64,000 nt of DNA from Pilaira anomala (GCA_025716855.1 JAIXMQ010000004.1:682001-746000), one strand, 5' to 3'. Positions 20,856-33,882 are shown, counted from the stretch's first letter. Notes: generated from the sequence alone by a model not told the origin. A program made the numbers and translations.

Positions 20856-23800
20856 CATAATAATTATATTATTTATTGCTTGCAAAATAGTGGGCCTTTC
20901 AGTAGAAAATATGGGATGGGCTTACACAGGTAATAATAACAATAGTTTTAATGAGAAGGAAGAAAATAATTTACATGTATAAGCTTTATAGAAGAAAAGA
21001 ATTAATATACACTGATGCAGTTAGAAGAGTAGTAAGAGCTGAATTTTAAGAAGAAAATGCAGCTATATGGATTAAGTCTGATTGATCATTCTATCTGTTA
21101 TTTAAAGTAATGTAGCTGTTTATTATCCTTAATAATTAATATCCCCAGTACTCTTGTATATATTTTTTATTGTAAAGTCTCAAAATAGTTAAATAAACAT
21201 TTCAAAAGGATGGTTTTTTCTTTCTTTCTTTAGTAACTTGGTAAATATAATAAAATGGGTTTTATTTTTAAACTTAAAGTTATTAATAATAATTCAATAG
21301 GCACAAACAATACATGAAGTCCCTTTCATATAATTGAATGGTAAACCGTAAGTAAGCTTTCCTCTCTGAATATATATTTAATAAACCTAATGTCATTATC
21401 TTTTAGAAGTAAAAATAACAAAGGCATAGTCCCTTATTCTCTCATATTTTATTATTGTGCCCTTTGGTAAGTTTATTAGTAATATAGTATAAACAAACAA
21501 ACATTTATAAATATATATGTATAGGATTTTCTTAGTTTATTTTCCCGGTATGTCTGGTGCTATATTGTTACTCCTATAATATGAAGATGTGTATAAGGTA
21601 GGTGTTGTAATAAGCTCGAATTATTCGCGTATTCTATTATATTGCTTCTAATGTAGTCCCTTATGTAATATATTTCCCTAGTATTATAATAATGTACCCC
21701 CCCCCTCATATAATGTATATCTTATTTAAATAATTCCTATTATTCAATAAGTAAAAAAAAAAAAAAAACTTATATACAATAATATATTTTGAACCGTTTC
21801 ATTTAAAAAAAAATTTTTTTTATCAAATTCCAAATCGTAAAATCCAAGCTAATATCAAAGCGTCCTCATGGCAAAATTTTTTGAAGCGTCGCCGAAATTT
21901 TTATTCACAACAACGACCCATCTCGTTCGTTTTATTGTTTTCAGGCCACTCTCAATATAATAAATAGGTCGTTTATTTTTTTTTGGGTTTAGGAATGAAC
22001 TCGCTGAGTTGAATTTTTGGGTCGTTTTATTTTATTTTAGGTCACTCGAAAATCCCCAGGTGTTTGTTCATTTCAACTATTATTTTATTCATCATCTAGT
22101 TATAATTTTTTTTTTGGAATTCGGAGAAAACTCATGAAAAGAGTAGCTAAAACTGGCACCTTATTATATATTTAAGTCTTTAATGTTTGCCCAATTATTT
22201 TCACAGAACCATATTATACCTGCATAGGTTTATACATTCTGTAAATTGTACTACCCAATGTTTAGTCATAAAGTTCTATCTCGTACATCAGCCAGTTTTT
22301 TTCTTCCTTGAATTGTTGTAGTATTCGCTAGTTCTGAGAGTTGTGATATAGCTGTTATTCTGATTTGATTGCTAATATATTTACAGCTGATATTACGAAT
22401 GATAGTCAACTCTACAGTCTTACATTACTTTGGAGAAAAAGTACCAGTGCTTTATATTTTGAAGCAGAACTCCAAGAATGTAAACTTGCCTTATCTAGGT
22501 GCACCTCACTACTAAATTTTGAAAAATATATTGACATTAATCTCCAGCATGAGAAACATTAAATCTTCTTTTAATCTGATAAAAATTAAATGATTTTGAG
22601 GATAATTTTACAGAACATTATTATACCTTTCATTGCAATTTACCATCGATGGCTATAAGGAAGGCTACGTTTTAATCCGTAGAGTTTATCTTATTGTTAG
22701 GCTCATGTGATACGAGTGATACATACTTTAAACTCTTTAAACTTCTTTGAGTCAATATTAATCAGCATATTTTTCAATAATTAGAGTTCTCTGAGTACAA
22801 TTTATTAAAATCGAGGCTATTGTGTGTATTACACGTAGTTTTGTTTAGTTCATTGTGGACTCCCTTTTCTTTTTATTTTATTTAACAATGTAAATTATGT
22901 TTATTTAATAATTGATTTGCTCAAATTCATGAAGCCAATATCGAGAAAATCATCATCATTTTCAAAAAATAGATACAAAATATATTTTGGTAAGCAGCAA
23001 AATATCCTCACTTGGGACCAATAAAAATGAATATGTAAAATCAAGATTCAATGTTGGTGTAGCTTGTAAACAAAACAAAACAAAAAGCTTGGTATCTTAC
23101 GCATGGTTCCGAGAAAAATTAATCATAAATATTTTGTTTATTATGGTAAATATAACTTGAAACATTTGTATCAGATAGATGGTTTTAAATATACGAGAAG
23201 TAAAAAAAAAAAAGAAAGTAGGCCTAGCAGAAAATAATTCAATAGTTACCAAACATAAAATGGTATTTACTATATTTGTTTCGGTAGAACAGTTAATAAA
23301 TGTCTGTTATTTAAAAACAAATAACTGACCATGCAGATGACTCGTGTCTTATCATTATTTTCTTCTGTATTTTCTGCCAAGCATATTCTCGTTTATTAAA
23401 TCATATAATTATTAAGAAGAAACTTTATCCTTTTTTTCTATTTTATCCGGATGAAGCCAAGATGATTAAGCGTAGTATGAAGGTACATGCCAACTACACT
23501 TAAAAGAATGTTCCTGAAAGAGTAGTAGCAAAAATATCTCAGCATTAGCCAATGGTAAAGAATCCATGAAATGGTATTTCTAATATTTGTGGGGGCATTG
23601 AAAAGAGATACTTCTCATGGAATATAATTGGCGAGTTTTGAGAAGGTTTTGCTGCTGTTTTTGAAATAAATTAAAGGCTTTTTTTCAATTAAAACGAAGA
23701 GAATTTCAGCTATCCACGCGTTAAATTTCACCATCATAAATAGGAAGTAACTATTGTTTATACTTACATATTCGTGTAGAATTTAAGGCATTTATATGTA

Positions 23801-24029
23801 CAGTTTTTGATAACCAAGTAAAAGTAAGTCGGGTGCGGAAGATTAAATATTGATGACATGATAAAGTGCGCGATTATCGCTCGCCAGCTGTCAAAAAAAA
23901 AAAAAAATAGTAACAGAGTATCAAAAGGGAAATTTTTTTATATAAATATGGGTCGTGCATTTCTCGCCTTTTTCTTTTTCATTCCCCTTTTTGCAAAATA
24001 ATTACTACTACTTTACATTATCAATACAA
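20856..24029. other. Long AT-rich intergenic region
   Basis: No convincing gene. Features seen: a 9-C tract near 21693-21702; three similar segments at about 21928-21953, 21967-21995 and 22022-22047, each a CGTTT(T)ATT..T-run ending in AGG; a weak 65-codon frame at 22365-22562; and a 5-1-5 inverted repeat GCGAT-T-ATCGC at 23870-23880, upstream of the copper transporter. Confidence 0.5.
23939..23946 (+). promoter_or_regulatory. TATA-like box of the copper transporter gene
   Basis: TATATAAA lies about 90 bp upstream of the ATG at 24030. A small inverted repeat (GCGAT-T-ATCGC, 23870-23880) lies a further 60 bp upstream and is a candidate operator; its factor is unknown. Confidence 0.4.
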
Positions 24030-24685
24030 ATGGATCATTCACAACATGATATGTCAGACACAACAACTACAGCCAGCACAGGTATGGCTGGAGCACATTC
24101 AATGATGTCTATGGGTACATTTCACTGGAGCAGCTCTGGTGATGGTATTTGGTTAGATAGCTGGGTGCCTTCATCTGAAGGTGCATATATTGGTGCTTGT
24201 TTCGGTTTATTCTTTTTTTCAATTCTTTCAAGAGGCATTCCTGCACTAGAAGCCTACTTTATGAGATGGAGAGCGATACGCGATAATAGAATTGAAGCTA
24301 ATGTTCTTACTCGTCAGCCTGTAAGTTATTTAACTTGGATAAATGATTAGTCGAATTTTACTGACGTATTCCATAATAGGTTATGAAAAAAGATATTGAG
24401 AAAACAGCCAGCAAGAGTGACGATTCTTCTTCACAGTCATTTAACCCAACTGCATACCCTAATCCTTTAAGGGTACCTGTTGTACCTCCCTTTTCATGGT
24501 CCACTGATACCGTTCGAAGTTTCATCAGTACATTTTCCTCTTTCATCGGCTATTTGCTTATGATGGTTGTCATGACTGGAAATGGTGGTTTCTTCCTTGT
24601 CATTTTACTCGGTATATTTTTTGGTGAACTTGCTTTTGGACGATTTAAATTTCTTGGTGGTCTCGTTGATGACCATGCTCACTAA
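24030..24685 (+). CDS. Ctr-family copper transporter
   Basis: Two exons, 24030-24320 and 24380-24685 (59-bp intron), give 198 residues. The N-terminus is rich in Met and His (MDHSQHDM, AHSMMSMGTFHW), the copper-capturing extracellular tail. TM1 is about residues 55-72. TM2 carries the MxxxM pore motif (LLMMVVMTGN) and TM3 a GxxxG motif (GIFFGELAFG), both diagnostic for Ctr proteins, which form trimeric Cu(I) channels. A His pair (DDHAH) ends the protein. The ATG at 24030 is preferred over an upstream in-frame ATG at 23955, which lies only about 10 bp beyond the TATA box and would encode a Phe-rich leader. Whether it is plasma-membrane or vacuolar cannot be told. Confidence 0.93.
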
Positions 24686-24998
24686 AAAAATACATTTTAC
24701 TGCAACATATCACATATCATATATATTACCTATACCCTTTTTAATTACCACACTCTCTGCAGTTTATTTACTATAAATAAACGTTACATTACATTACAAC
24801 ATCATTTTTATTTGCATTTTACCGTAGATTCGTGGGAAAGATTATCGCCACAGTCACATTTACTTTTCTGTTTGGCACGATCTTCAAAATGTTGATCATC
24901 TCCTTTTTTTTCCTCGTTAAATATAAAAAACAAAAATATTGCTAAACAACTTATTTTTTCCTTTATTTATTTATCGAATTATTATATAATACAAGAAA
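24686..24998. other. Short intergenic region between copper transporter and aminotransferase
   Basis: About 310 bp of AT-rich sequence holding the 3' end of one gene and the promoter of the next. Nothing else is seen. Confidence 0.5.
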
Positions 24999-26552
24999 AT
25001 GGATTACGAGAAATTTATTAGTGAAAGCAGTAAAAACAGAAAATCATCAGCCAGTAAGTAAAAGCTTTTAGAAAACTGCCACTTAAAATAAATTATGCAA
25101 AAAATAAACATCGAATTGTTAATAAATTCACGCTGGTCTAGTTCGTGCGATATCTGGTTATCTTCATCAAAAGGGCATGGTAATTAAAAGATTCACTATT
25201 TAATATATTTTATATTAACTTCTTACAAAGATTTCGCTCGGTGCTGGGCAACCCAACTCCAGCACTTTCCCTTTTGCTGGTATGAGTATGACCCTCAAGA
25301 CAGGCGAAACACTTGAGATTGATCACGAGCTATTCAGCCGTTCTTTATCTTATGATATGACTGTAAGTTAAAATTGAATTACACCAAAGAAAAAGTTTGC
25401 TTATATTCGTACGTGTATAGCCCGGTTTACCACACTTAAATGAATGGTTATGCGAACTTCAAAGAATTGAACATAAACCTCCAGTTGGTTTTGAGCTTAC
25501 TATTGGTACTGGATCTCAGGATCTTATAACAAAGGTATTTTGTTTTCTAGGGGAAAAGCTTTCTAAAAGATTATTAGTGTGTTGATGATACTTTTATATA
25601 GGCTTTCGATATGTTAATTAATGATGGCGATTCTCTTTTAATCGAAAGACCTACTTACACAGGCTGTCTTTCTTTTCTGAAGGGAATGAAGTGTGATCTT
25701 GCTGATATTGATACAGATGCAAATGGTATTATTCCCGAGGCATTAGAATCTATGCTGGCTAACTGGCCTGCAAGTAATCCTAGCGGTAAAAAGGATCAGC
25801 CTCGTCCTCGTTGCCTTTACACTATCCCGAGTGGTGGTAATCCTACTGGTGTTAGTGCTACATTAGAGCGTAAACAAGCTGTATACAAAATCTGTCAGAA
25901 ATATGATGTCTTAATTATTGAAGATGATGCATATTATTATTTACAATTTGGGACTAAACGTACACCTTCTTATTTGTCTCTGGATGTTGATGGTCGCGTA
26001 CTTCGTTGTGATAGCATGAGTAAGATCCTCTCAGCTGGACTACGTTTGGGTTGGATTACAGGACCTAAAGTTTTGTTGGATCGCATAAATATGCATACTA
26101 TGGTAACAAATCTGCAACCTTCAGGTGTTCCTCAAGTAATGGCATATACGCTCTTAAATAAATGGGGTTATGATGGATTCTTTAAACATATAGATGATGT
26201 ATCTGCTTTTTATCGCCAAAAGCGTGATGAATTTGTTGAATGCTTAGATCGTAGAATGAAGGGTCGGGCTGAATGGGTTGTACCTACAGCAGGTATGTTT
26301 GTTTGGCTTCGTTTATTAGGCGGCATTAAAGACTCGTATGATCTGGTGATGACAAAAGCTTTAAAAGAAAACGTTTTAGCTATACCTGGTGTAGCATTCA
26401 TGCCACAAGGAGAAACAACTGAGTATATTCGTGTTTCATATAGTAGTGTTTCTAAAGAGAATATGGATGAAGGTCTTCGTAGATTAGCTAAAGTAATTGA
26501 CCAAGAAGCTGAAGAAAACGGTACTCCTATTGCTGTTCAAAACCCAAACTAG
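24999..26552 (+). CDS. PLP-dependent class I aminotransferase (Aro8 / kynurenine-aminoadipate type)
   Basis: Five exons: 24999-25053, 25142-25179, 25231-25362, 25421-25534 and 25602-26552, giving 429 residues. The fold-type I core shows TIGTGSQDLITKAFDML (cofactor phosphate region), IPSGGNPTGVS, the Asp in IIEDDAYYYLQF and the Schiff-base lysine in DSMSKILSAGLRLGW. Family members exchange amino groups between aromatic amino acids, kynurenine or 2-aminoadipate and 2-oxoglutarate. The ISGYLHQKGMISLGAGQPN start fits the Aro8/KAT-II/LysN branch. Substrate is not certain. Introns are 51-88 bp; the first two exons are short. Confidence 0.92.
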
Positions 26553-27348
26553 ACTGATAAATATATTGAATGGTGCCCTTTTATCATTTCATGCTCAACA
26601 TTGTTATTTACACACGGAAATCCTAATTATTTTTTGAATCTTTTTTTATATTTGAAATAATAAACAGAAGCATTTGTTGTTTGATCAAGCAGCGAGGGAA
26701 GAAGGAGACTTAATCTCTTAAATGTTCTACACAAACTTTTAAAAGATAATTATATTATACTGGTGTGAAGATATTCTTTCCATGTTTAATACTTTATTAA
26801 GAACTCAATACATCAGTAATTATCTTTTACAGAAAATTTAAATGAACCCATCGAGGGAGAGATCATATTATATATTTCGTTATTCTTATACTTCGTTCCA
26901 AAAATAAACTTCTACAGAAAAATAAACTTTACTGTTTTTGTCTGATTCTGGTAAACTATTTTACCTTGAATCTATTACACTTATCGGCCGCCTATGTGTA
27001 ACATAATTTAGTAATAGCAATGACTTGTGATAATCAAATATAACATGGAGTCATTGAAAAAATATATGTCATACCGCTTCTTAAGATGTTGTAAATAATT
27101 AACAGCCTTATACTTTTAATCAAAAGATTAATATGAAGATACATGTCCGCACATCCCTCAGTTAGCATTCATACATGCAGTGATGACACCCGGTTTTATT
27201 GAGTTGGATACCGTATTTTCCCAGATTTGTTATTTCAGGCTGAGACCAAAAAGAAGATCCTTTTTTTTTTGTACTTAGATATGTATGTAAATAATTTTTA
27301 TTGAAATGACATATGGTTGTATATATAGATATATAATTAAAAAAAACA
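26553..27348. other. Convergent intergenic region
   Basis: Holds the 3' flanks of the aminotransferase (+) and phosphomannose isomerase (-) genes. AT-rich; no gene seen. Confidence 0.5.
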
Positions 27349-28710
27349 TTAGTTATCAGTTGCAACAGAATAAGCTCTATAGAATTCCAAGCCAGATTCA
27401 TTAGAGGCGGCAACAATAGGAGTATTAGCACCAATAAAATACACATAACCTTCCTTCAAATCATAGGTAGATCCATCATCTAATGATTCACCGCCAGATA
27501 ACTTACCACTGCCACTTGTTACAATGAGAATACTAGGACCTTCAATAGAACCATGCTTTTCAGTCTCCTTTCCATTCAACTTTGTAAGAATAACAGCAAA
27601 CTCATCAATTGGGGGATCATAAAGAAGAGAATGATCGCCATACTTTACTGGTTCCATCTTTCTTGATTCCGCGGAACCATATTGATACGTGAGCATCTCT
27701 ACCAACACATCTACATCTTTGAACTTGGGTGTTAATCCAGCGCGTACAACATTATCACTAGTGGCCATACACTCAACGCAATCGCCAGATAAGTAGGCAT
27801 GAGGCTCATTTGCGCCCAAAAAGATAGCTTGCCCTGGTTCCATGGAGACGTAATTCAACAATAAGCTAGAGAAGACACCGACATCACCACCGGGGTATTG
27901 CTGATCTAATCTAATAAGTAATCTAGACACCGTATCTTCCTCTCCGTTAATACGGGCAATCATACGAGCCAACGATTCCTTTACACTTTCAGCAGAGCCA
28001 TGCATGAGTGCTTCAAATACTTTTTTGAGGGCAGCTTTGTTTTTCTCAATATCTTCTGGCTTTGTAGAATCTCCTGTAGCTTTCACAGTATCAAAAAATT
28101 CATCTGTAACATCTTTACCAAGTAATTCAGCTAATTCAGGATATACTTCCAAATGGTGAGCAATTTCATTTAAAGGACGGAAGCCACAGAGTGCTTCAAA
28201 AGGTGTTAAAGCAAGTGCCATTTCAGGCTATATGAACATATGATTAGATATAAATGTATACTTAAACTTCAAAATAACGCGAACTGTCTTTTATGTTTCA
28301 CACACACACACACACACACTTACTTTATGATTAGGATCTTTATAATTTTGAGGGAAATCCTTGAAAAGACGAGAACCTAATACTTTGTCAGGATGGGCTT
28401 GGATAGATAAGGCTTTACGAATAGAAAGAATCTTGAAAAGAAAAGGTAAATCACCATTGTATTGCTTATAAACAGGCTCAGTACTAAGCTCAACGTGATT
28501 CTTGACAAGGTCGCGAAGTGTAGTTTTAGCTTCGTCCAAGACAATTGAAGGGGCATTGGGATGGGTACCCATCCAAAACTCGGCATAAGGTGTAGCGTTA
28601 TCAATTGTGGTACCAGAAGCCTTTGCATAAGTAGCAGCTTTAGAGACATCACCCAACTTGCCCCAATCATAAGATTGGGTTTTACATTGTAAACGATAAA
28701 TGGTGCTCAT
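27349..28710 (-). CDS. PMI40: Mannose-6-phosphate isomerase (type I PMI)
   Basis: Two exons, 28324-28710 and 27349-28227 (96-bp intron containing a (CA)n run), give 421 residues. The N-terminus YRLQCKTQSYDWGKLG, the metal-site segment IQAHPDK (Gln and His ligands), and the second metal-ligand segment GANEPHAYLSGDCVECMA with SDNVVRAGLTPKFKD are diagnostic of zinc-dependent type I PMI. The enzyme interconverts fructose-6-P and mannose-6-P in the cytosol and feeds GDP-mannose for glycosylation and wall mannan. The ATG at 28710 is preferred; an upstream in-frame ATG (28770) would overlap the promoter. Sense TATAAA lies at about 28790-28795. Confidence 0.95.
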
Positions 28711-29117
28711 AATAATGTTTTTTTTAATATAAGACTGTAAGAACGTGAGAGAAGAACAAGTTAAGAACAAGTCAAATTATTTCCTGCCCTTTATACATTG
28801 CAAAAGGGTATTTCTGAACGGCCAATAAAAACTAGACAAAGATTTTTTGTATACTGACTTTGAATTTTTTTTTAAGATTATCTGTAGTGAGCATATACCG
28901 TTAGATGTATGTAGATACAAATCAAACTTCTTGCAGACAGACCATTGAAGCACTTGATGATTTAGGATATCGCTACTGGAAAAAAGATTTGCCTTCCTAA
29001 TTTTTTATCTCATTTATAATATTATCGAACTATTTTTTTTTTCCAAAAGTGAACGAATGATTTATGAATAAGTAAATACTATGTCAAACGTCTTTCGATT
29101 ACTATCTTTATTATTAT
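28711..29117. other. Intergenic region PMI/WC-2
   Basis: Promoter side of PMI and 3' side of the WC-2 gene. A 30-residue frame at 28905-29000 (+; MYVDTNQTS...YRYWKKDLPS) has non-random composition, but there is no supporting context. No gene is called. Confidence 0.45.
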
Positions 29118-30301
29118 TTATTGATTGGCGCCATTTGATTCCATTCTCTTCTTATTTTTTGACCAGCGTAACCCACAAGCATTACAAAGTCTAATAACAA
29201 ATGACATGTTAGAGAAAATTTTGTAAAAAAAAAAAAATGTCGTTTTAATTCACTTACGTCTTGGGGCCATTGGGACCTCTTCTCCACTCAGGTGCTTCTG
29301 TGGTACCACAGTCTGTACATATTTTAGGCTCTTGTGCACTTGTATCAACTCGTTTCTATTGTAAATAAATAATAAATAAAAAATTAATTAAATATGTGCA
29401 TAAACACATACATATGTGCCTCTTCACTATTATTTTTCATTTTTACCTTTTTTCCTAATCTGGGTTGATCGGTAGCTTGACGCCGTTCTGTCAAATTTTC
29501 TGCATTACTTACAATAATAGGATGGTTCATCATTTGTTGCATATCTACCATGGTCAAGTCACCACCTTCCAAACCTAATGAAATACCAACTGAACGTTCA
29601 CCCAAGTCATAACGCAAACCAGTGAACAGGGATAAACTTTCAGATACATTGTAATTGGAATTGACACCTTGAGTATATACATTTGTTCCATTTGCTGGTA
29701 TATTGAAATCATCAAATCCATCACTCATTTCATCTTCATCTCCTCCTGTTGTTGTAGAGTCCATATTAGTTGAACCTTGGTCACTACCAGTAGAGGCTTC
29801 TCTCTTGTTATGTTGGTTCTTGAGTAACCCAAGTTTCTTTTTCAACATTTCGTTTTCCATTTTAAGATCGAGGAAGGAATCAATTGAATAGGCAGCTTCA
29901 GTAGGTATCTTTCGAGCACTACCAAAAAATGAACCTTTGTGGAATCTTCCCCTTGTCTCTAATGTTGTATATTTGCCATCCTTTCGTAAGAAACGGTAAG
30001 TTGTTCGTAATGTCTGCATCGAGACTTTAGTTGCTCGGAAATCTCGGACAAACATATCAATATCGTCAACATGAATAAATTCTGTAAACAAATGGTGGAC
30101 CAATTCTGCTGGTTTATAACCGAGGAATTCACTTGAAGCAACAGAACAATATACAATACGAAGGTCATCGTTCAGGACATGAATGACGTCTCTTACTGAC
30201 TCCAGTACACTTTGGGACCAATTCTTACGACGAGTGAACTCGGCTGAATTACCATTGTTATTGTTAAATCTTAATTTTAAAACTTGTTGCGAATTGTCCA
30301 T
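29118..30301 (-). CDS. wc-2: White collar-2-like PAS/GATA zinc-finger protein
   Basis: Three exons: 29447-30301, 29258-29355 and 29118-29190, giving 341 residues. A PAS domain spans about residues 30-125 ([18 protein letters not shown], then [16 protein letters not shown]). A Leu/Lys coiled-coil-like helix follows ([16 protein letters not shown]), then an acidic linker. The C-terminal GATA finger is [17 protein letters not shown] ... LCNACGLRW, spacing C-x2-C-x18-C-x2-C, split by the last intron. The layout matches fungal WC-2, the partner of the flavin photoreceptor WC-1 in blue-light-induced transcription. There is no LOV Cys motif, so this is the partner and not the photoreceptor. Mucorales usually carry several paralogs; which one this is cannot be told. 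Confidence 0.93.
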
Positions 30302-33300
30302 TTAAGTTGATTTCGAAGAATAAAAAGAATATTACAACAAGAATTGGTGTCACAGTTAAATAAAAATAAAAGCTGTGTTTCAATAAGATTGATAAAAGAA
30401 TTCTTCAGAAATCCCTGTTGAACTACTAAAGAAGGCATAGCTCTCTCCACATTACATTTGGCTTTAATAATAGTTACGTCCTACGAGTGTAAACAAAATA
30501 AACAATAAATACAAAATGCTTATAAAGTTCTAGATAAAGTGTAATGAATATACTTTCTGGAAATACATTTTAAAGAAGAAACATCTACTCTCCACTAGGC
30601 TATTGAGAAAACATGAATTAAGTCGAAATATTAAGATTTAGTTTGTTTCATATCAATCACTTTTATTGTAGCTTAATACAAACAACACTCGATACATATT
30701 ATTCTTCTATCTTTTGTATGGACAGTTATACGATCGATACTTTTTCTTTTTTTTAATAACATAGTCTCCGTTTACCCAAATCGTATTTCCATTAAGAAGC
30801 ATGGCTTATTGGCCTAAAGGGGCCTCGCCTTTTTTAATCTTTGCTTTGGAAGGTCACCTAAATTTAATATATGATCACAAAATGTGTTTGTGTGCAAATG
30901 AAACAGAAGGAAAAAGTTTGTTTTTCTTTTTAATAGACGCAAATCCTTTGCAAAAAAATACATATGATGGCGTATCCTCAATACCAGGTATGTAACTGGA
31001 ATATATTATTGAAAGGCTATTTTGTAACAAAAATGTTAGTTTCTTTGAACTCACAACAACAAGCATGTACTTTTAATTAGTTACCAATCAGCACAAACAA
31101 AATTTGTTTTAGACATTTAGAAGAGGATAGAAGAAAAACGACTTGTGCGGGTGTAACTTTACGAGAGAGAATATTGCTATTGTACTGGTTGAAATCCATT
31201 GTGTTTAGAACTGCTTTTTAAAAGAGAGTACTTTTAATAAAATTCTTTTTAAGAACAGACAGCAATCAAAATCATTCAGAAGGTGGAGTACCTGAATGAT
31301 GCAGGTATCTTAATTTTATGTACCAAAACATCGGGTTTCCGTTTTTATTTAGGAATAGGAGGAAAAATATTTCTTAGCGTAATATTCTAACTATTCCGGA
31401 CGACCCCATTTCTTATAAACAATGCAAACCTATTATACTATACCTTCTCCAGAAGTATACTTCAGAAAAAAATAAGTTCTTACATTGATATATTGCTTTC
31501 CATTTGTTCTATCTTCATATATAAAAAAATTGTATAGATATTCCCCTCCGAATTGGATGGAAATAAAAGTTTAATTTGAAGGATTCAACTTTATATCAGT
31601 TCGGCTTGGGAGATATACAACTGACTTTCTTTTTTCTTTCTGAAGCTAGATTTGTTACATAATAAATATATCATTTTACTGATAAAAAAATTGACAAATG
31701 CATAATTGCAGTGTTCATAAAGAAGTAATCTTTTTTTAGATATTTCCTTTTCTTTACAGAATATGACTCGTTAGAATATTTTACCTACAGAAATTTTACT
31801 TATTGTTTTCCAATACATTGAAAGCAAGAAAAAAGATATATCAATTAAAAAAGACAGGATGATAAGATCCGTATAGTAGTAAACGCATTTTATAATCTAC
31901 AACTTACACGCAAACACTGGAACGGAGTAGCTTGTTATGTTTATCAGTAAATAAAACATCAAATATCAATCACAAGAAAGAATCTCACAATCTATGCGCC
32001 ACCAGACACAGAATTTGGCAACATAACTTACAGCAGCTGTGATGCATATTATATTATTATAGTCCTGTGCGTGTATCTTTTTAAATTGGCTAACAATGCA
32101 AGTAATATACTACCACGCTCTCTTTTCTCTATTCCTTTTCATCATCTGGGAGTATTATTCTGTTCAGCTTTTGAAATCGACGAATCCAAACATATCGAAA
32201 TATAAGAAACTGACACCTGGAAGACATTACTCATATTTACATTCAATGTAAAAGCTTCGATAATATTTTTATACCTATTGCTGGTGGACACAATGGAAAT
32301 CCTGCTGCAATTATTGGTATCACACATAAAAAATAAAAATAAAATGGTTACATACGCCCGTCGGATTTTTTTATAAACAGCATATACTTATCAATTTAAA
32401 ATGGATTTTAATGGTCCAGAAGCTAAGCATAACATAAGAAACAAAAATACTAACTATTAATCACGTGATACTGGTTAGAAATATTTATGTTAATAATGTA
32501 TATATATCTTTGGTTTAAGAACCATAACCAATCTTCGATAGTACAGATGAAACTTTGAATTTTTATTATGGGGTTTCTAGTCTGTTACCCGAGGGGTAAA
32601 TGACCTCCCAGAGCGCAAATTAAATAAAAAAATAAAATAAAAAACTTTTAAAGGATTTAAGATCCAAAAACTAATTAAAACTAGTAAAAAATATAAGAGA
32701 GACAAGATGAGGTGTTCGAGCTATTAATGAGATAGAACAAACGAAAATAAAATTTAATAAAAATATATGACAAAGATTAAATAATCAGACTGCAAAAATA
32801 AACTAAACTTTATCAAAAAATACAAAAAGTATCTTGGTATATATTAGTAAAATAGTAATTAAAGAGACGTTGCATGAATGGTGAAACCTGACCTTGGTTT
32901 CGACCATCAGTTTGCCCACGTTGCTTGACATGGATAAACTAGTTCCTGAAGATTAAGCAAGTTAATGTAACTGGCTGCTATACCTGATAATTAATATAAA
33001 AGGAGACTTATGTAAATAAATACGAGGATGTGATTTATATAAAAAAACCAATTAAAGTAATCAGAGTAGGTAAACTTGTTGTATAGAAAAATAGAAGGAA
33101 GTTGAGAACATATGATAATTATATGAGAGTATTACGTGCTCGTTCACAACATAAAATAAATCACAAAATCGACTATATCTTGACAACCAAAATGAGTTAA
33201 ATAACTTTCTTAACAATAAATATTTTTTATGTACCAATCAGCCAATGAACATCGTTAAACCACGTGAATATCACGTGCCGCGCCGCCAAAAATTTATTAA

Positions 33301-33810
33301 ACATATATAAAGTAACCAAATTGTAAGTTTCTTTTTGATCTAAATCAACTCTCAGTGGTTATTTAGATACTCGAAGTTATAAGTGAAATAAAAGATAACG
33401 TTTATTAATAATATGAGCAGAGTATTTATACTTGAATGAGATAATAATAATATTGGTAATAATAATAAATATATAATTAACAGGCGATCGTGATGAGTAA
33501 TATAATCGGAAGTAGATTAACACCTGTAAAATAATCGGAAAGAAGGAATTAGGAATCAAAGCTACGATCATAAACTGGTGATATAAAATATACGAAAAGT
33601 GGTGTTATTGTTTTGGCTTTTTCCTTTTTGCATGATTCGTGATAAGTGGTACAAACTTCCTTTTTGAGCTTTAGTCTTCTTCAGCCTAAATTCTAGATCC
33701 ACCGGAATATCCACGTCAATATCAGAAGGGTCGGACTAGTTCGGTCCGGAACGGCAATGTCCGGTACATTTAAGTTATAACTAATTTTTAGGTTAACAAA
33801 ATAACAAGGT
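30302..33810. other. Long AT-rich gene-poor region
   Basis: No supportable protein gene. Small frames (for example 30801-30995 +, 32142-32327 -) lack motifs. A compact dyad TTACCC-GAG-GGGTAA lies at about 32585-32599. A CACGTG box lies near 32463. The paired CACGTG element with a TATA-like stretch lies at 33261-33311 without a coding frame behind it. Confidence 0.5.
33261..33311. promoter_or_regulatory. Paired CACGTG boxes (5-bp spacer) plus TATA-like stretch, no ORF downstream
   Basis: CACGTG at 33261-33266 and 33272-33277 are separated by AATAT, the same spacing as at 13033-13049. A GC patch (CCGCGCCGCC) follows, then a TATATAAAG stretch at about 33304-33311. This looks like a promoter. 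No open reading frame follows, so a non-coding transcript or a promoter remnant is possible. Confidence 0.4.
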
Positions 33811-33882
33811 TCTTCGATAGTATAGTGGTGAGTATCCCCGCCTGTCACGCGGGAGACCTGGGTTCAATTCCCAGTCGGAGAG
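33811..33882 (+). tRNA. tRNA-Asp (anticodon GUC)
   Basis: A complete intron-free cloverleaf. The acceptor stem pairs TCTTCGA with TCGGAGA. The anticodon arm is CCCGC-CTGTCAC-GCGGG with anticodon GTC. The D arm is ATAGTATAGTGGTGAGTAT and the T arm GGTTCAATTCC. Discriminator base is G, normal for tRNA-Asp. A TTTCTTTTT tract follows as the likely Pol III terminator. Confidence 0.96.
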
